IMG/VR virus record: IMGVR_UViG_3300020119_000096 | Coordinates: 1 to 34,838 of that record | Strand: one strand, 5' to 3' | DNA from: a virus | DNA length: 34,838 nt | Part shown: in pieces, positions 18,925 to 27,356 of the stretch | Position numbering within the stretch: position 1 is the stretch's first letter | Layout: every line of letters begins with the position of its first letter | Position numbers and translations under genes: made by a program | The notes under the pieces: generated by a model | Seen by the model: the letters and a program-made list of their open reading frames with translations, nothing else | What the model was told of the DNA's origin: nothing | The model's database searches: none

Positions 18925-18941
18925 GTGTCCAATTGACACAG

Positions 18942-18958
18942 GTGGGGTCGCTCCCCAC
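18942..18958 (+). promoter_or_regulatory. Stem-loop in 5' leader of structural operon
   Basis: GTGGGG (18942-18947) and CCCCAC (18953-18958) form a perfect 6-bp stem with a TCGCT loop in the predicted leader, about 30 bases before the ATG at 18989 and upstream of the GGAG ribosome-binding site. It could stabilise the transcript or modulate translation; there is no U-run, so it is not a terminator. Confidence 0.4.
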
Positions 18959-18988
18959 TTCCTTCCTGACCGGTCACCGGAGACCTCC

Positions 18989-19459
18989 ATGCCCATCCTG
19001 CCCACCCTGACTGCTGCCACCGCCACCCTCACCTCCACGGGTGCGTTTACCGACACCCAGACCGTGACGGTGGGGACCAAGACCTACACCTCCCAGACCA
19101 CCCTGACGAACGTGGACGGGAACTTCCTCATCGGCGCGAACCAGACCGCCTCCCACCTGAATCTCAAGGATGCGGTGAATGGGGTGGCGAATGGCACGAC
19201 CACCGCCGCCGCGATGACGAAGAACGACTTGGTGCAGGCCGACTCCTCGGACGGCACCCATACGGTGTTCTCGGCGAAGCTCAAGGGCACCATCGGCAAC
19301 ATGATTGCCACCACCGAGACCCAGACCAACGCCTCCTTTGCCGGGGCCGTGATGACTGGGGGGGCCGGGGCCGCCGTCGATACGCTGAACCTCATCCGCA
19401 CCCAGTCGCAGTCCAAGAGCGATGAACTGCAGGCCCTCAACGGTCTCCTGAACTTCTAA
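18989..19459 (+). CDS. Virion-associated protein with TVTVGTKTYT motif
   Basis: A 156-residue threonine- and alanine-rich protein. The segment TQTVTVGTKTYTSQTTLTNV, continuing as DGNFLIGANQTASHLNLKDA, is a module I recognise from tail and head structural proteins of many phages (TVTIG.KTYTF...DGNVLIG...L..AIN), predicted to be a small beta-rich domain. Located between TerL and portal, it may decorate the capsid or be a minor virion part; this is inference from position. Start at 18989 with GGAG upstream. The portal GTG follows directly after its TAA. Confidence 0.65.
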   Translation: MPILPTLTAATATLTSTGAFTDTQTVTVGTKTYTSQTTLTNVDGNFLIGANQTASHLNLKDAVNGVANGTTTAAAMTKNDLVQADSSDGTHTVFSAKLKGTIGNMIATTETQTNASFAGAVMTGGAGAAVDTLNLIRTQSQSKSDELQALNGLLNF

Positions 19460-21829
19460 GTGGCTGCAAAGAAGGGTCCACGGCGGAAGGCCCCCACGGC
19501 GGGACAGTTCGTGGGGGGCATCGTGCATACGATGCCCGGGTATCCCGCCGATGCAGGGGAAACTGCACCGTCCTTGGATACCGAACGGCCGATGTCCAAG
19601 GACACCATCCAGTCCACCATCGTACTTCTGGCGCAGTCGGCGGAACGGTACATCGAGAACGAAATCTCCCCCGATAGGGGAGACATGCTCAAAGCGTATA
19701 AGGCCGGTCCCCAAGGCAACGAGGAAGAGGGCCGGAGTCAAATCGTCATGTCCACCGGCCGGGATAACATCTTGGCCATGGAACCCCAACTCCTCCGAGC
19801 GATTTTCGGCCCCGAACCCGCCATTGAGTTCGTGCCCAATCGTCCGGAGTTGGTCGAGCAGTGCCAGCAGCAGAGTGAGTACGTCTCCTATCTGTATCGG
19901 AATGCGCCGGATGCGTTGCACAACGCCAAAGCCTACATCACCGATGGGTTGATTACCCGGAATGGCTTTGTCACATGGTGGTGGGAACGCTATACCCAAC
20001 CGCTGACGTATGAACAGGAAGGTATCACCCGCGAACAGATTGCGGTGTACGAGAACGACCCCTCCGTCACGTACACCATCACCAAGGAATACCAGCGGGA
20101 CGATGGGACGCCGGTGTATGACTGTTCGGTGACCAAGACCCAGCACGGGACGTGTCATTGGGCCGCTGTGCCACCGGAGGAAGTCATTTGGTCAAGAGAC
20201 GCGAGAAGTTTCAAGACCGCCACGTTCATCGCCCGTCGGCAGGATAAGACCGTGGGAGAGCTGGTCGCGGACGGCTTCGATTACGACGATGTGTCCAAGT
20301 ACGCCAAAGCCTCGCGGATTTTGTGGGCCTCCGAGAATCTGGAACGCCAGCCGGATGATTCCTCCACGATGTTCTATGAGGGGAACCAGACCCCGGATGT
20401 GAGTCTCTGGCACGTCCCCTACTACCGGATGTACGTCCGCATCGACGAAGACGGCGACCGCATTGCGGAACTGCGGGAGTTTCACGGGGTGGGGCCGTAT
20501 CGGCTGATTAAGCGCAAAGACGACACGTCGAAGTTCTGGGGGACGCCGATTCCCCGGATTCCCTTGGCGAGTTGGTGCCCCTATCCCATCGCGCATACGC
20601 CGACCGGCCAGAGCGTGATGGACCTGTCCATGGACTTGCAGCGGGTCGATACCGCCTTGGTAAGAGGAACGCTGGACTCCTTGGGGTTGGCCTTGAATGG
20701 TCGGATTGCGGTGGATGAGGAGAAGGTACGGATCGGGGATGTCCTCAATACGGAAATCGGGGCCATCATTCGGACACGAGGGAATCCGAACGAGAGCATC
20801 ACGGAATACGCCCACAACTTCGTCGGGGAACGCGCGTTGCCGGTCATCATGGCGATGCGGGATATCAACGAACGCCGCACGGGGAAGAACATGGAGGCCG
20901 ACGGCTTGAATGCCGACGCCCTCCAGTCTTCGACCAAGCAGGGCGTGATGGCCACGCTCAATGCGGCGGCCGCCAGAGATGAATTGATGGCCCGCATGGC
21001 CGGGGAAGGCTTGCGGGAGATGTTTGAAGGTCTGAGAGATTTGACCAAGCAATATCAGGACTTCCCCCGGACGGTGCGGATGAATGGCCAGTGGGTGACG
21101 GTGGACCCCCGGTTGTGGGATGACTCCTGTGAAGCCAAGGTGGTAATGGGGTTGGGGATGGGATTGGCGCAGGAAAAGCTCGAACGGAAGATGGCGATTC
21201 TCCAGAAGCAGGAGCAGTACCTGCAGCTCTTGGGTCCCGCCAATCCTCTAGTGGGGTTGGACCAGTTGAGCCAGACCTTGCAGGAAGTCGTGCAGGCCGC
21301 TGGCGATGCTGATAGCGCGAAGTATTTCAAGGTGATTCCCAAAGCCGTTGCGGACCAGATGGCCCAGCAAGCCGCCCAGCAACCCCCCAAGGAAGACCCG
21401 TCCAGTCAAGCGTCGTTGATGCAGGCCCAAGCGCAAATGTTGCAGGCGCAAGTGGCGCAGCAGCGGCTACAACTGGACCAGTCGAAGCAGTCGTTCGAGC
21501 AGGAAATGGCCATCGAGAAGATGCGCTTCGACCAGATGCTTGCCGAAGAGCAGTTGCGGCAGGATGCGGCCCTGAAGGAAGCCGAGATTCAGGCAAGGTA
21601 TGCGGTGGATGTGCATGAGGCCAATATCGACGCCTATGTCAAGGGCCAAGCCCACGCGACGAACTTCACCGCCAATGATGCGGACTCCAAGCGGCAGGCT
21701 TTGGCCAAGGTGACGAGTGCCGCGATTGACGCCAAAGCCAAGGTCGAAGTGGCCAAGGAACAAGCGATGGGGAATGTCACCCAAGAAGCCGTGAAGGGCG
21801 CCTTGGCGCCGGAGCCCAATGACGGATAA
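19460..21829 (+). CDS. Portal protein (podovirus type)
   Basis: The 789-residue portal forms the dodecameric DNA-entry ring at one capsid vertex. It has the long podovirus layout: N-terminal helical part (residues about 45-60), a central body with NFVGERALPVIMAMRDINER and ADALQSSTKQGVMATLNAAA (stem/clip region), and a glutamine-rich coiled-coil C-terminus (about 640-760: QAQMLQAQVAQQRLQLDQSK), typical of the barrel of large portals. The GTG directly abuts the upstream stop, so its translation may depend on re-initiation. TerL, portal, scaffold and capsid follow in the standard order. Confidence 0.9.
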   Translation: MAAKKGPRRKAPTAGQFVGGIVHTMPGYPADAGETAPSLDTERPMSKDTIQSTIVLLAQSAERYIENEISPDRGDMLKAYKAGPQGNEEEGRSQIVMSTGRDNILAMEPQLLRAIFGPEPAIEFVPNRPELVEQCQQQSEYVSYLYRNAPDALHNAKAYITDGLITRNGFVTWWWERYTQPLTYEQEGITREQIAVYENDPSVTYTITKEYQRDDGTPVYDCSVTKTQHGTCHWAAVPPEEVIWSRDARSFKTATFIARRQDKTVGELVADGFDYDDVSKYAKASRILWASENLERQPDDSSTMFYEGNQTPDVSLWHVPYYRMYVRIDEDGDRIAELREFHGVGPYRLIKRKDDTSKFWGTPIPRIPLASWCPYPIAHTPTGQSVMDLSMDLQRVDTALVRGTLDSLGLALNGRIAVDEEKVRIGDVLNTEIGAIIRTRGNPNESITEYAHNFVGERALPVIMAMRDINERRTGKNMEADGLNADALQSSTKQGVMATLNAAAARDELMARMAGEGLREMFEGLRDLTKQYQDFPRTVRMNGQWVTVDPRLWDDSCEAKVVMGLGMGLAQEKLERKMAILQKQEQYLQLLGPANPLVGLDQLSQTLQEVVQAAGDADSAKYFKVIPKAVADQMAQQAAQQPPKEDPSSQASLMQAQAQMLQAQVAQQRLQLDQSKQSFEQEMAIEKMRFDQMLAEEQLRQDAALKEAEIQARYAVDVHEANIDAYVKGQAHATNFTANDADSKRQALAKVTSAAIDAKAKVEVAKEQAMGNVTQEAVKGALAPEPNDG

Positions 21830-22088
21830 CACCCTCGAAGACCAGCGGCGCGGCGTGAATCTCGGCCGGATTTGGGCCGATACCGATTTCCAGTTGGTCT
21901 TTGCCAAGATTCAAGCCGACACCCTGACGGATTGGGTGGGGGCGAAGACGAAGGAGAAGCGCGAGGAACTCCATGCGGATTATCGCGCCTTGACCAAGTT
22001 GCAGGAGAAATTCCAGACCTTGATGGACCGTGGCACTCACGCCGAGCGACTGGACACGCGACCGCGCACCCAGAGACTCGCCAAGTAG
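21819..22088 (+). CDS. Small helical protein between portal and scaffold, 89 aa
   Basis: An 89-residue helical protein (MTDNTLEDQRRGVNLGRIWA... DYRALTKLQEKFQTLMDRGT). It overlaps the portal end by 11 bases and stands next to the scaffold gene, where phages often keep a head-assembly or morphogenesis accessory protein. Function not assignable from sequence. Confidence 0.6.
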   Translation: MTDNTLEDQRRGVNLGRIWADTDFQLVFAKIQADTLTDWVGAKTKEKREELHADYRALTKLQEKFQTLMDRGTHAERLDTRPRTQRLAK

Positions 22089-22100
22089 TCGAGGTAACGT

Positions 22101-23087
22101 ATGGCCGACACGGGTACCCCCACCGGCACTGAAGCCCCCGCGCCTTCCCAAACCGAAGTCGTGGCCAGTTTGTTCGGGAAACTCCGACTCGCTGAGTCGG
22201 CCCCCGAGACCCCAATTGTTGCACCTGAAGCTCCCGAGGAGCCCGCCGCACCCGAGGACACGCCCGCTGCCGCCGAGGAACCTGCTGCCGAGGAGACGCC
22301 GAGTGAGGCGACCCCGCAGAAGATGAAGTTCCTCATCGACAACGAGGAAGTGGACGAGGACACGCTGGTCGGCTGGAAGAAGGACGGTCTCCGACAGGCG
22401 GCTTTCACCAAAAAGACCACCGAGTTGGCGGAACAGCGCAAGCAGATGGAGTCGGAACGCGCGAAGGAACGCGAACAGACGTTGGCGGAATGGCAGAAGC
22501 TCCAACAGGCCGTGGATGCGGTGGTGCCGAAGGAACCCGATTGGACGGCCCTCCGAAATCAGGTCCAGCAGGGGACGCTGCCGGAAGCCGACTACCAGCG
22601 GTTCGCGGCACAGTGGCTCGCGGACAAGCAGCAGCGGGACCTAATCGCGGCCAAAACCGCCGAGGCGGAGAAGGCTGTGCAAGCCGACCGCCAGAAAGCC
22701 GCTGAACTGCAAGCCGAAGCCAATGCCCAGCGTGTGTTCGAACTCCTGCCGGACTGGAAGGACGAAGGGAAGCGCAAGGCGCATTTCGGGGAGATGATGG
22801 GCTACATCAAGTCCATCGCCCCGGACGTGGAAGCGCAGGATGTGATGGCCCAGCGACCGGAGTTCTTCAAGGTCGTGGCCGACGCCCTCGCCTATCACAA
22901 GCTCATGGCGCAGACCAACGCCCCTCCGAAGGTCAAGCTCGTCACGCCGCTCAAGCCCGGGGGCCAGACCACGACCCCCAAGACCAATCCCGTAGAGGCC
23001 GCCAAACGGCGGGTGGCCCAGACCAAGACGGTCAAGGATGCCGCCCGGTTGTTCGGGGCGCTCCGGGAAGCCGGACTCGATACGTAG
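22101..23087 (+). CDS. Capsid scaffolding protein
   Basis: A 328-residue protein with the composition of a scaffold: a proline/alanine/glutamate-rich low-complexity N-terminus (residues about 10-75), then a conserved MKFLIDNEEVDEDTLVGWKK segment, then long charged helices (TKKTTELAEQRKQMESERAK; residues about 180-220) and a lysine-rich C-terminus ending in a short helix that could bind the capsid protein. It is positioned directly before the major capsid gene, as expected. It should guide procapsid assembly and leave before maturation. Confidence 0.85.
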   Translation: MADTGTPTGTEAPAPSQTEVVASLFGKLRLAESAPETPIVAPEAPEEPAAPEDTPAAAEEPAAEETPSEATPQKMKFLIDNEEVDEDTLVGWKKDGLRQAAFTKKTTELAEQRKQMESERAKEREQTLAEWQKLQQAVDAVVPKEPDWTALRNQVQQGTLPEADYQRFAAQWLADKQQRDLIAAKTAEAEKAVQADRQKAAELQAEANAQRVFELLPDWKDEGKRKAHFGEMMGYIKSIAPDVEAQDVMAQRPEFFKVVADALAYHKLMAQTNAPPKVKLVTPLKPGGQTTTPKTNPVEAAKRRVAQTKTVKDAARLFGALREAGLDT

Positions 23088-23105
23088 AGTCCAAAGGAGT
23101 ACGCA

Positions 23106-24068
23106 ATGTCCGTTACCACCAATACCATCCAGACGTTCGACCGGAAGGGTCTCCGGGAGGACCTGACGAATGGTATCTACAACATGGACCCGACCGATGT
23201 GCCGCTGTTCAGCAATGCGGGCCGGGGGAAGTGCACCAACGTCCTCCATGAGTGGCAGTCCGACAGCTTTGCGGCGGCCATCACCAACAACGCGAAGGTG
23301 CAGGGCGACAACTACACCAGCATCGACTCGCGTCCCGCGACCGTCCGGCTGGGGAACTACACCCAGATTGCCGCGAAGACCGCCCTCGTTTCTGGGACCG
23401 TCTCGTTCGTCAACGCCGCTGGGCGTGGCGATGAGATGGACTACCAGCTGGCGAAGTGCGCGAAGGAAATCAAGCGCGACATCGAGAAGGCCACCCTCTC
23501 GGCCGCGGCTGTTGGGTCGGCGGGTAACTCCTCGACAGCTGCGACCGCCGCAGGCTTGCTCGCGTGGGTGAAGACCAACGTGGACAAGGACGCGGGTGGG
23601 ACCAACCCGACGTGGACCTCGGGCGTTCCTTCTGCTGTGCGTACGGATGGGACTCCCCGTGCGTTCACCGAGACCATCCTGAAGTCGGCGCTGAAGAAGT
23701 GCTTCGACAACGGGAGTGGGGATGTCTCGACCCTGCTCATCGGGTCGGCGCAGAAGTCGGTCTTCTCGGCGTTCTCGGGCGTGGCCACCAAGACGTTCTA
23801 TCAGTCGGCGGTCGATACCAGCAAGATTATCGGCGCGGCGGATGTGTACGTCGGGGAGTTCACGACCATCGTGGCGATTGCCGACCGGTTCCAGCGGAAC
23901 ACGGACGGGTGGCTGCTCAACTTCGATGCCATCTCGTTCCCGATGCTGCGGCCGTTCCAGACCACCACCCTGCCTCCGGGCGACTACGAGGCGAAGCTGT
24001 TGCTCTGCGAATACACGTTCCAAGTCAACAACGAGCTGGCGCTTGGGCTCTGTGCTGACCTGTCGTAA
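23106..24068 (+). CDS. Major capsid protein, SU10/DUF5309-like
   Basis: A 320-residue HK97-fold capsid subunit. The N-terminal signature, FDRKGLREDLTNGIYNMDPT followed by DVPLFSNAGRGKCTNVLHEW, matches the SU10-type major capsid family (DUF5309), found in podoviruses with elongated heads and related phages. The middle (DYQLAKCAKEIKRDIEKATL, long spine-like helix) and end (LPPGDYEAKLLLCEYTFQVN) fit the same family. AAGGAG precedes the ATG. Family membership suggests podovirus or elongated-head morphology but does not prove it. Confidence 0.9.
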   Translation: MSVTTNTIQTFDRKGLREDLTNGIYNMDPTDVPLFSNAGRGKCTNVLHEWQSDSFAAAITNNAKVQGDNYTSIDSRPATVRLGNYTQIAAKTALVSGTVSFVNAAGRGDEMDYQLAKCAKEIKRDIEKATLSAAAVGSAGNSSTAATAAGLLAWVKTNVDKDAGGTNPTWTSGVPSAVRTDGTPRAFTETILKSALKKCFDNGSGDVSTLLIGSAQKSVFSAFSGVATKTFYQSAVDTSKIIGAADVYVGEFTTIVAIADRFQRNTDGWLLNFDAISFPMLRPFQTTTLPPGDYEAKLLLCEYTFQVNNELALGLCADLS

Positions 24069-24122
24069 AAATCTTCACCGGGGCTGGGCGGGTCACACCG
24101 TCCAGTCCCATTCGGAGGAGTG

Positions 24123-24449
24123 ATGGCGTTTCGTCGGCCTTTTGGCTATGACCCCCTGACGGGCAAGAAGCAAACGTTCGTCATCAACGATGACAAGACG
24201 TTCTCCATCGAGACGGAGACGGACATCGAGCCCATCTTGCGGGCGAATTACGAGGCCAAGAAAGTCGCCCCGACGAAGTGGGGGAGTTGGGACAAGCCCG
24301 GCGAAGCCTTCACGCACTACGGCAGTATCCCACTCGGGGTGTATTTCTCCCTGCCACGGGATATCCGGTGTGATGCCAGAGAAGTGACCAAGTGGTTGCA
24401 GCGGAGTGAGAATGAGGTCTTCCGGGTCCGAGGAGGGATGTTCCTGTGA
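24123..24449 (+). CDS. Unknown virion-region protein, 108 aa
   Basis: A 108-residue protein (MAFRRPFGYDPLTGKKQTFV... TKWGSWDKPGEAFTHYGSIP) following the capsid gene; GGAGGAG lies just before the ATG. The beta-rich N-terminus and basic tail suggest a small structural or head-completion protein, from position only. It ends with a GTGA overlap into the glycosyltransferase gene. Confidence 0.55.
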   Translation: MAFRRPFGYDPLTGKKQTFVINDDKTFSIETETDIEPILRANYEAKKVAPTKWGSWDKPGEAFTHYGSIPLGVYFSLPRDIRCDAREVTKWLQRSENEVFRVRGGMFL

Positions 24450-25225
24450 GCGAAACGAACGGCACGTCGCCCGACTCTCCTGAAATGCCTGCGGAGCCGC
24501 CTATCCGGCTAGCCATCTTCATTCCGTGGCAGGATATGGTGCAGGCGGAGTTCTGCCGGTCCTTTGCGAAGCTCTCCATGCGGCTGGCGATGGAGTTCAT
24601 CATGCCGGGGTACGCGGATGTGTCGTTCCAGACCATCTACGGCACCTACCTCGCCCAGCAGCGGATGTCCTTGGTGATTGCCTCGTTGCAGTGGGGCGCC
24701 ACACATCTGTTGTGGTTTGACTCGGACATGACCTTCCCCGACCACACGTTCCGCACCCTCCTCAAGCATGACGTGGACATCGTGGGCGTGAACTACGCGC
24801 GCCGCAGGCTGCCCCATTCTCCCGTCACGTTCAAGACCTTCCCCGAAGATGGTTCTCCCGAGGAACTCTGCTACACCACGGATGACAAACATGGGCTGGA
24901 GGAAGTGGCGGGGATTGGGTTTGGCGTGGTCTTGATGAAGGCATCTGTCTTCCAGTCGGACGATGCGCCCGGCATTCCCCTCCCTGCGTTTCGGACGCAT
25001 TTCGACAAGGGCCAAGCCGAAGGCGAGGACGCGTTTTTCTGTCGGGAAGCCAAGAAATACGGCAAGAAGGTGTACGTGGACCACGACCTCTCCCGGGAAA
25101 TCGGGCACATGGGGGTGTTCCAATACAAGAACTCACATTCGGTCATCATCAACGAGCCCAAGCCGTTGATTGTCCCCGCGACGGAGATTCCGAAGGAGCC
25201 GTATGGCCCTCGACTCGTACCTTAA
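24446..25225 (+). CDS. GT-A-type glycosyltransferase
   Basis: A 259-residue soluble protein. After an acidic lead it has RLAIFIPWQDMVQAEFCRSF, MSLVIASLQWGATHLLWFDS, DMTFPDHTFRTLL and GVNYARRRLPHSPVTF, followed by EEVAGIGFGVVLMKASVF. The LLWFDSDMTFP segment contains the DxD motif (DSD) of GT-A glycosyltransferases that use a nucleotide-sugar and a divalent metal. GTG start at 24446. It is coupled to virion genes on both sides; it may glycosylate a capsid or tail protein or alter the host surface. The donor sugar and acceptor cannot be read from sequence. Confidence 0.75.
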   Translation: MSETNGTSPDSPEMPAEPPIRLAIFIPWQDMVQAEFCRSFAKLSMRLAMEFIMPGYADVSFQTIYGTYLAQQRMSLVIASLQWGATHLLWFDSDMTFPDHTFRTLLKHDVDIVGVNYARRRLPHSPVTFKTFPEDGSPEELCYTTDDKHGLEEVAGIGFGVVLMKASVFQSDDAPGIPLPAFRTHFDKGQAEGEDAFFCREAKKYGKKVYVDHDLSREIGHMGVFQYKNSHSVIINEPKPLIVPATEIPKEPYGPRLVP

Positions 25226-25838
25226 CCTCCAGACCGCGATTGCGGACCTGCTGAATCGCTCCGACTTGACGGACGTGATTCCCGACTTCATCGACCTCAC
25301 GGAAGCCGAGTTGGGACGCATCCTCCAAGGACGACCGATGCGGACGAGTTTGAGTGTCACCTATGACACGTCGGGAAGTCTCTCAGTGCCGGTGGATTTC
25401 GTCCGTCCCGTCACGCTGACGCTAGAAACCTCGCTCTACAACTGGCCGATTGAAGTCAAGCCGTATGACTATCTCGTCCAGAAGCGCGGGCAGTTGGTGA
25501 CGGGGCCTCCGCGCTATGTGACGCTGGTGGGGGACACGTTCCAGTTCGCCCCGGTGGCGGATTCGGATACGGCCTATACCGGCACGTTGGTCTATGACGC
25601 TGCCCTCGCCCCGTTGACCTCGACGCAGACGACGAATTGGGTGCTGACGAACCATCCCGACGTGTATCTGTACGGCGCGGCGTTCCATAGTGCCCCGTAC
25701 CTGAAGGACGACGACCGGATGCCCCTCTGGGAATCGCTGTATCGCAAGGCCCTCGACCAAATCCGTGTGCTAGCGACTGAGAGCGAGTATGGGGCCAATA
25801 CTCCTGTCGCTCGTCCTGTCAGCTACCTCGGCCAGTAA
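25203..25838 (+). CDS. Head-tail adaptor protein (SU10-adaptor-like)
   Basis: A 211-residue protein with an N-terminal helical bundle (SYLNLQTAIADLLNRSDLTD, FIDLTEAELGRILQGRPMRT) and a beta-rich middle (SGSLSVPVDFVRPVTLTLET, LYGAAFHSAPYLKDDD, LESLYRKALDQIRVL). This matches the adaptor proteins of SU10-like and P22-like podoviruses that sit below the portal. ATG 25203 has AAGGAG upstream and overlaps the glycosyltransferase end by 23 bases; a start slightly upstream is less likely. Confidence 0.75.
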   Translation: MALDSYLNLQTAIADLLNRSDLTDVIPDFIDLTEAELGRILQGRPMRTSLSVTYDTSGSLSVPVDFVRPVTLTLETSLYNWPIEVKPYDYLVQKRGQLVTGPPRYVTLVGDTFQFAPVADSDTAYTGTLVYDAALAPLTSTQTTNWVLTNHPDVYLYGAAFHSAPYLKDDDRMPLWESLYRKALDQIRVLATESEYGANTPVARPVSYLGQ

Positions 25839-25847
25839 GGAGTCCGC

Positions 25848-26423
25848 ATGGCGAATACCACGAACTATTCTTGGCCGAAGCCCGACGTCGGTGGCTCTTC
25901 TGGCACATGGGGCACCATGCTCAATACCGACTTGGATAGCATCGACAGTCAAGTCAAGACGGTGAGCGACGCCACGACCACGGCCGCCGCCGCCGCCGCT
26001 GCCGCGCAGACCGATGCGACGAACGCACTCGCCGGGAAACTCGTCACGGCCGCCCCGACGGTTTTGACGGTCGGCGGAAGTGCCCCGAACTGGACCGCCA
26101 CACTGGACCTGTCGGTCGGTGGGCCTATCTATTCGGCGTCTATTGCCGCCAGCACGAACGTCACCCATGCCCTGACTCTCACGTTCACCAATCGCCCCGC
26201 CAGCACGGGCAAGCTGATTTGGCTCTACATCTCGGTGGTCAAGAGCAGCACGGTCGGTACGTGGGGACTGCGGGTGCAGGTCGATGCGGCCGGAAGCGCC
26301 TTTGTGGTCTCCAGCGGGGTACAGGTCAAGTCGGGGTCGCTGTCCAATCTCATGCCGGATTATAGACAGTCCACGCACGGCACCTTCCTCGTGGCCATTC
26401 CCCTCTACATCCTCGGCTCATGA
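25848..26423 (+). CDS. Fibre-like virion protein, Ala-rich, 191 aa
   Basis: A 191-residue protein starting [20 protein letters not shown], a signature I recognise from head or tail fibre proteins of many phages (W...P..G.....WG...N.D...ID). It is followed by an alanine-rich coiled coil ([20 protein letters not shown]) and a beta-sandwich-like C-terminus. Likely a short trimeric fibre on the head or neck. AAGGAG precedes the ATG. Confidence 0.65.
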   Translation: MANTTNYSWPKPDVGGSSGTWGTMLNTDLDSIDSQVKTVSDATTTAAAAAAAAQTDATNALAGKLVTAAPTVLTVGGSAPNWTATLDLSVGGPIYSASIAASTNVTHALTLTFTNRPASTGKLIWLYISVVKSSTVGTWGLRVQVDAAGSAFVVSSGVQVKSGSLSNLMPDYRQSTHGTFLVAIPLYILGS

Positions 26424-26782
26424 CCGCCCCGACCCGGAGTCCCGAGCCCCGACGGCAGGACGATGCCGTGCTGCGGACCATCGCGTCCCAGACGTTCAAC
26501 GATTCGCTGAATAGCGTTCTCCGTCGCGTCTTGGTGTGGATTGCCATTTCCGGCCTTGTCACGGTCGGTGGGGTGAGTTGGGTGGCGAGTGCGTGGGCCA
26601 CCAATCGGGACAGAGATACCCGAGACTTGGATGCCCGCGTGACCGCCGTGGAGCGGGCGCAAGCCGAGCAGTTGCAAGCGATGAAGGAGCAGACACAGGC
26701 GATGGCCAACCTAACCCGAGCCTTGGATTCCGTGCGCTTCACCATTCGGGGCCGGGCTCCCGAGAACCCCCTGCGGCCGTGA
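26420..26782 (+). CDS. Membrane protein with coiled coil (spanin/holin accessory candidate)
   Basis: A 120-residue protein with one transmembrane segment (residues about 38-58: [20 protein letters not shown]) followed by a periplasmic-type coiled coil ([20 protein letters not shown]). N-terminal basic, cytoplasmic side. This topology fits an inner-membrane spanin (i-spanin) or holin regulator. It opens a three-gene membrane cluster ahead of the endolysin, joined by four-base overlaps. Confidence 0.6.
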   Translation: MTAPTRSPEPRRQDDAVLRTIASQTFNDSLNSVLRRVLVWIAISGLVTVGGVSWVASAWATNRDRDTRDLDARVTAVERAQAEQLQAMKEQTQAMANLTRALDSVRFTIRGRAPENPLRP

Positions 26783-27048
26783 CATGGGAAACGATTCTCC
26801 TCGCCATCATCAACCCCCTCATGGGGGCGGGCCTGATTGCCTTGTTCCGGCTGTGGCAACGCAATAAAGCCGTGGAACAGACGCTCTACGGGCAACCGGG
26901 CGAACCGGGCTTGGTGACGAAGTTCAATGAGTTGAAGCAAGAGGTGAAGGACCGCGACCATAGTACTCGGGGGCGGATGCAGGAAGCGGTAAGTGAATTG
27001 GACCAGAGCATCCGTGAACTCGAACGCCTCATCCCGAGGGCCAAATGA
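26779..27048 (+). CDS. Membrane-anchored coiled-coil protein, 89 aa
   Basis: An 89-residue protein from GTG 26779 (overlapping the previous stop). Residues about 4-24 (ETILLAIINPLMGAGLIALF) form a signal-anchor helix, followed by FRLWQRNK and a long amphipathic coiled coil (KFNELKQEVKDRDHSTRGRM, AVSELDQSIRELERLI). It resembles small lysis-region proteins with Rz-like topology. Function inferred from position. Confidence 0.6.
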   Translation: MTWETILLAIINPLMGAGLIALFRLWQRNKAVEQTLYGQPGEPGLVTKFNELKQEVKDRDHSTRGRMQEAVSELDQSIRELERLIPRAK

Positions 27049-27356
27049 ACATCTCCCAGACTGTCAAGAACCTCCCTGCCGTCAAGGCCCGTGCAGAGAT
27101 TCCCCCGGTGAAACGCCGTGCGCAGCTCGTGAAGACGCTCGCCGGTAGCTCGCTAGTAGCCGGGGGACTCCTCCTGCCCAAGTTGGGGTATCCATGGCAG
27201 GCCGGTCTGGGCGTGAGCGCGTTCGGGGCGTTTATCTGTTCACAGCAACTCGTCTTGGGGTATGCGAAAGCCTTGGCGCAGTTTGTGGGGGCCTTGACGG
27301 GGAAGGTGCCCGTCGATGAACCCGTGGATGGCCGTGGGGCCAAGGTGGACGAGTGA
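27045..27356 (+). CDS. Putative holin, 103 aa
   Basis: A 103-residue protein with two hydrophobic helices (about residues 31-47, KTLAGSSLVAGGLLLPKLGY region, and 52-78, AGLGVSAFGAFICSQQLVLG), basic flanks and an acidic C-terminal tail. Size, two membrane segments and the position directly before the endolysin gene suit a holin, which forms membrane lesions that release the endolysin. There is no sequence-specific holin motif. Joined by ATGA to the previous gene and GTGA to the endolysin. Confidence 0.6.
   Translation: MNISQTVKNLPAVKARAEIPPVKRRAQLVKTLAGSSLVAGGLLLPKLGYPWQAGLGVSAFGAFICSQQLVLGYAKALAQFVGALTGKVPVDEPVDGRGAKVDE

Noticed and set aside
24069-24122. Imperfect hairpin after the capsid gene as a terminator
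   Set aside because: The stem has several mismatches, there is no U-run, and the next gene begins directly after with a strong ribosome-binding site.
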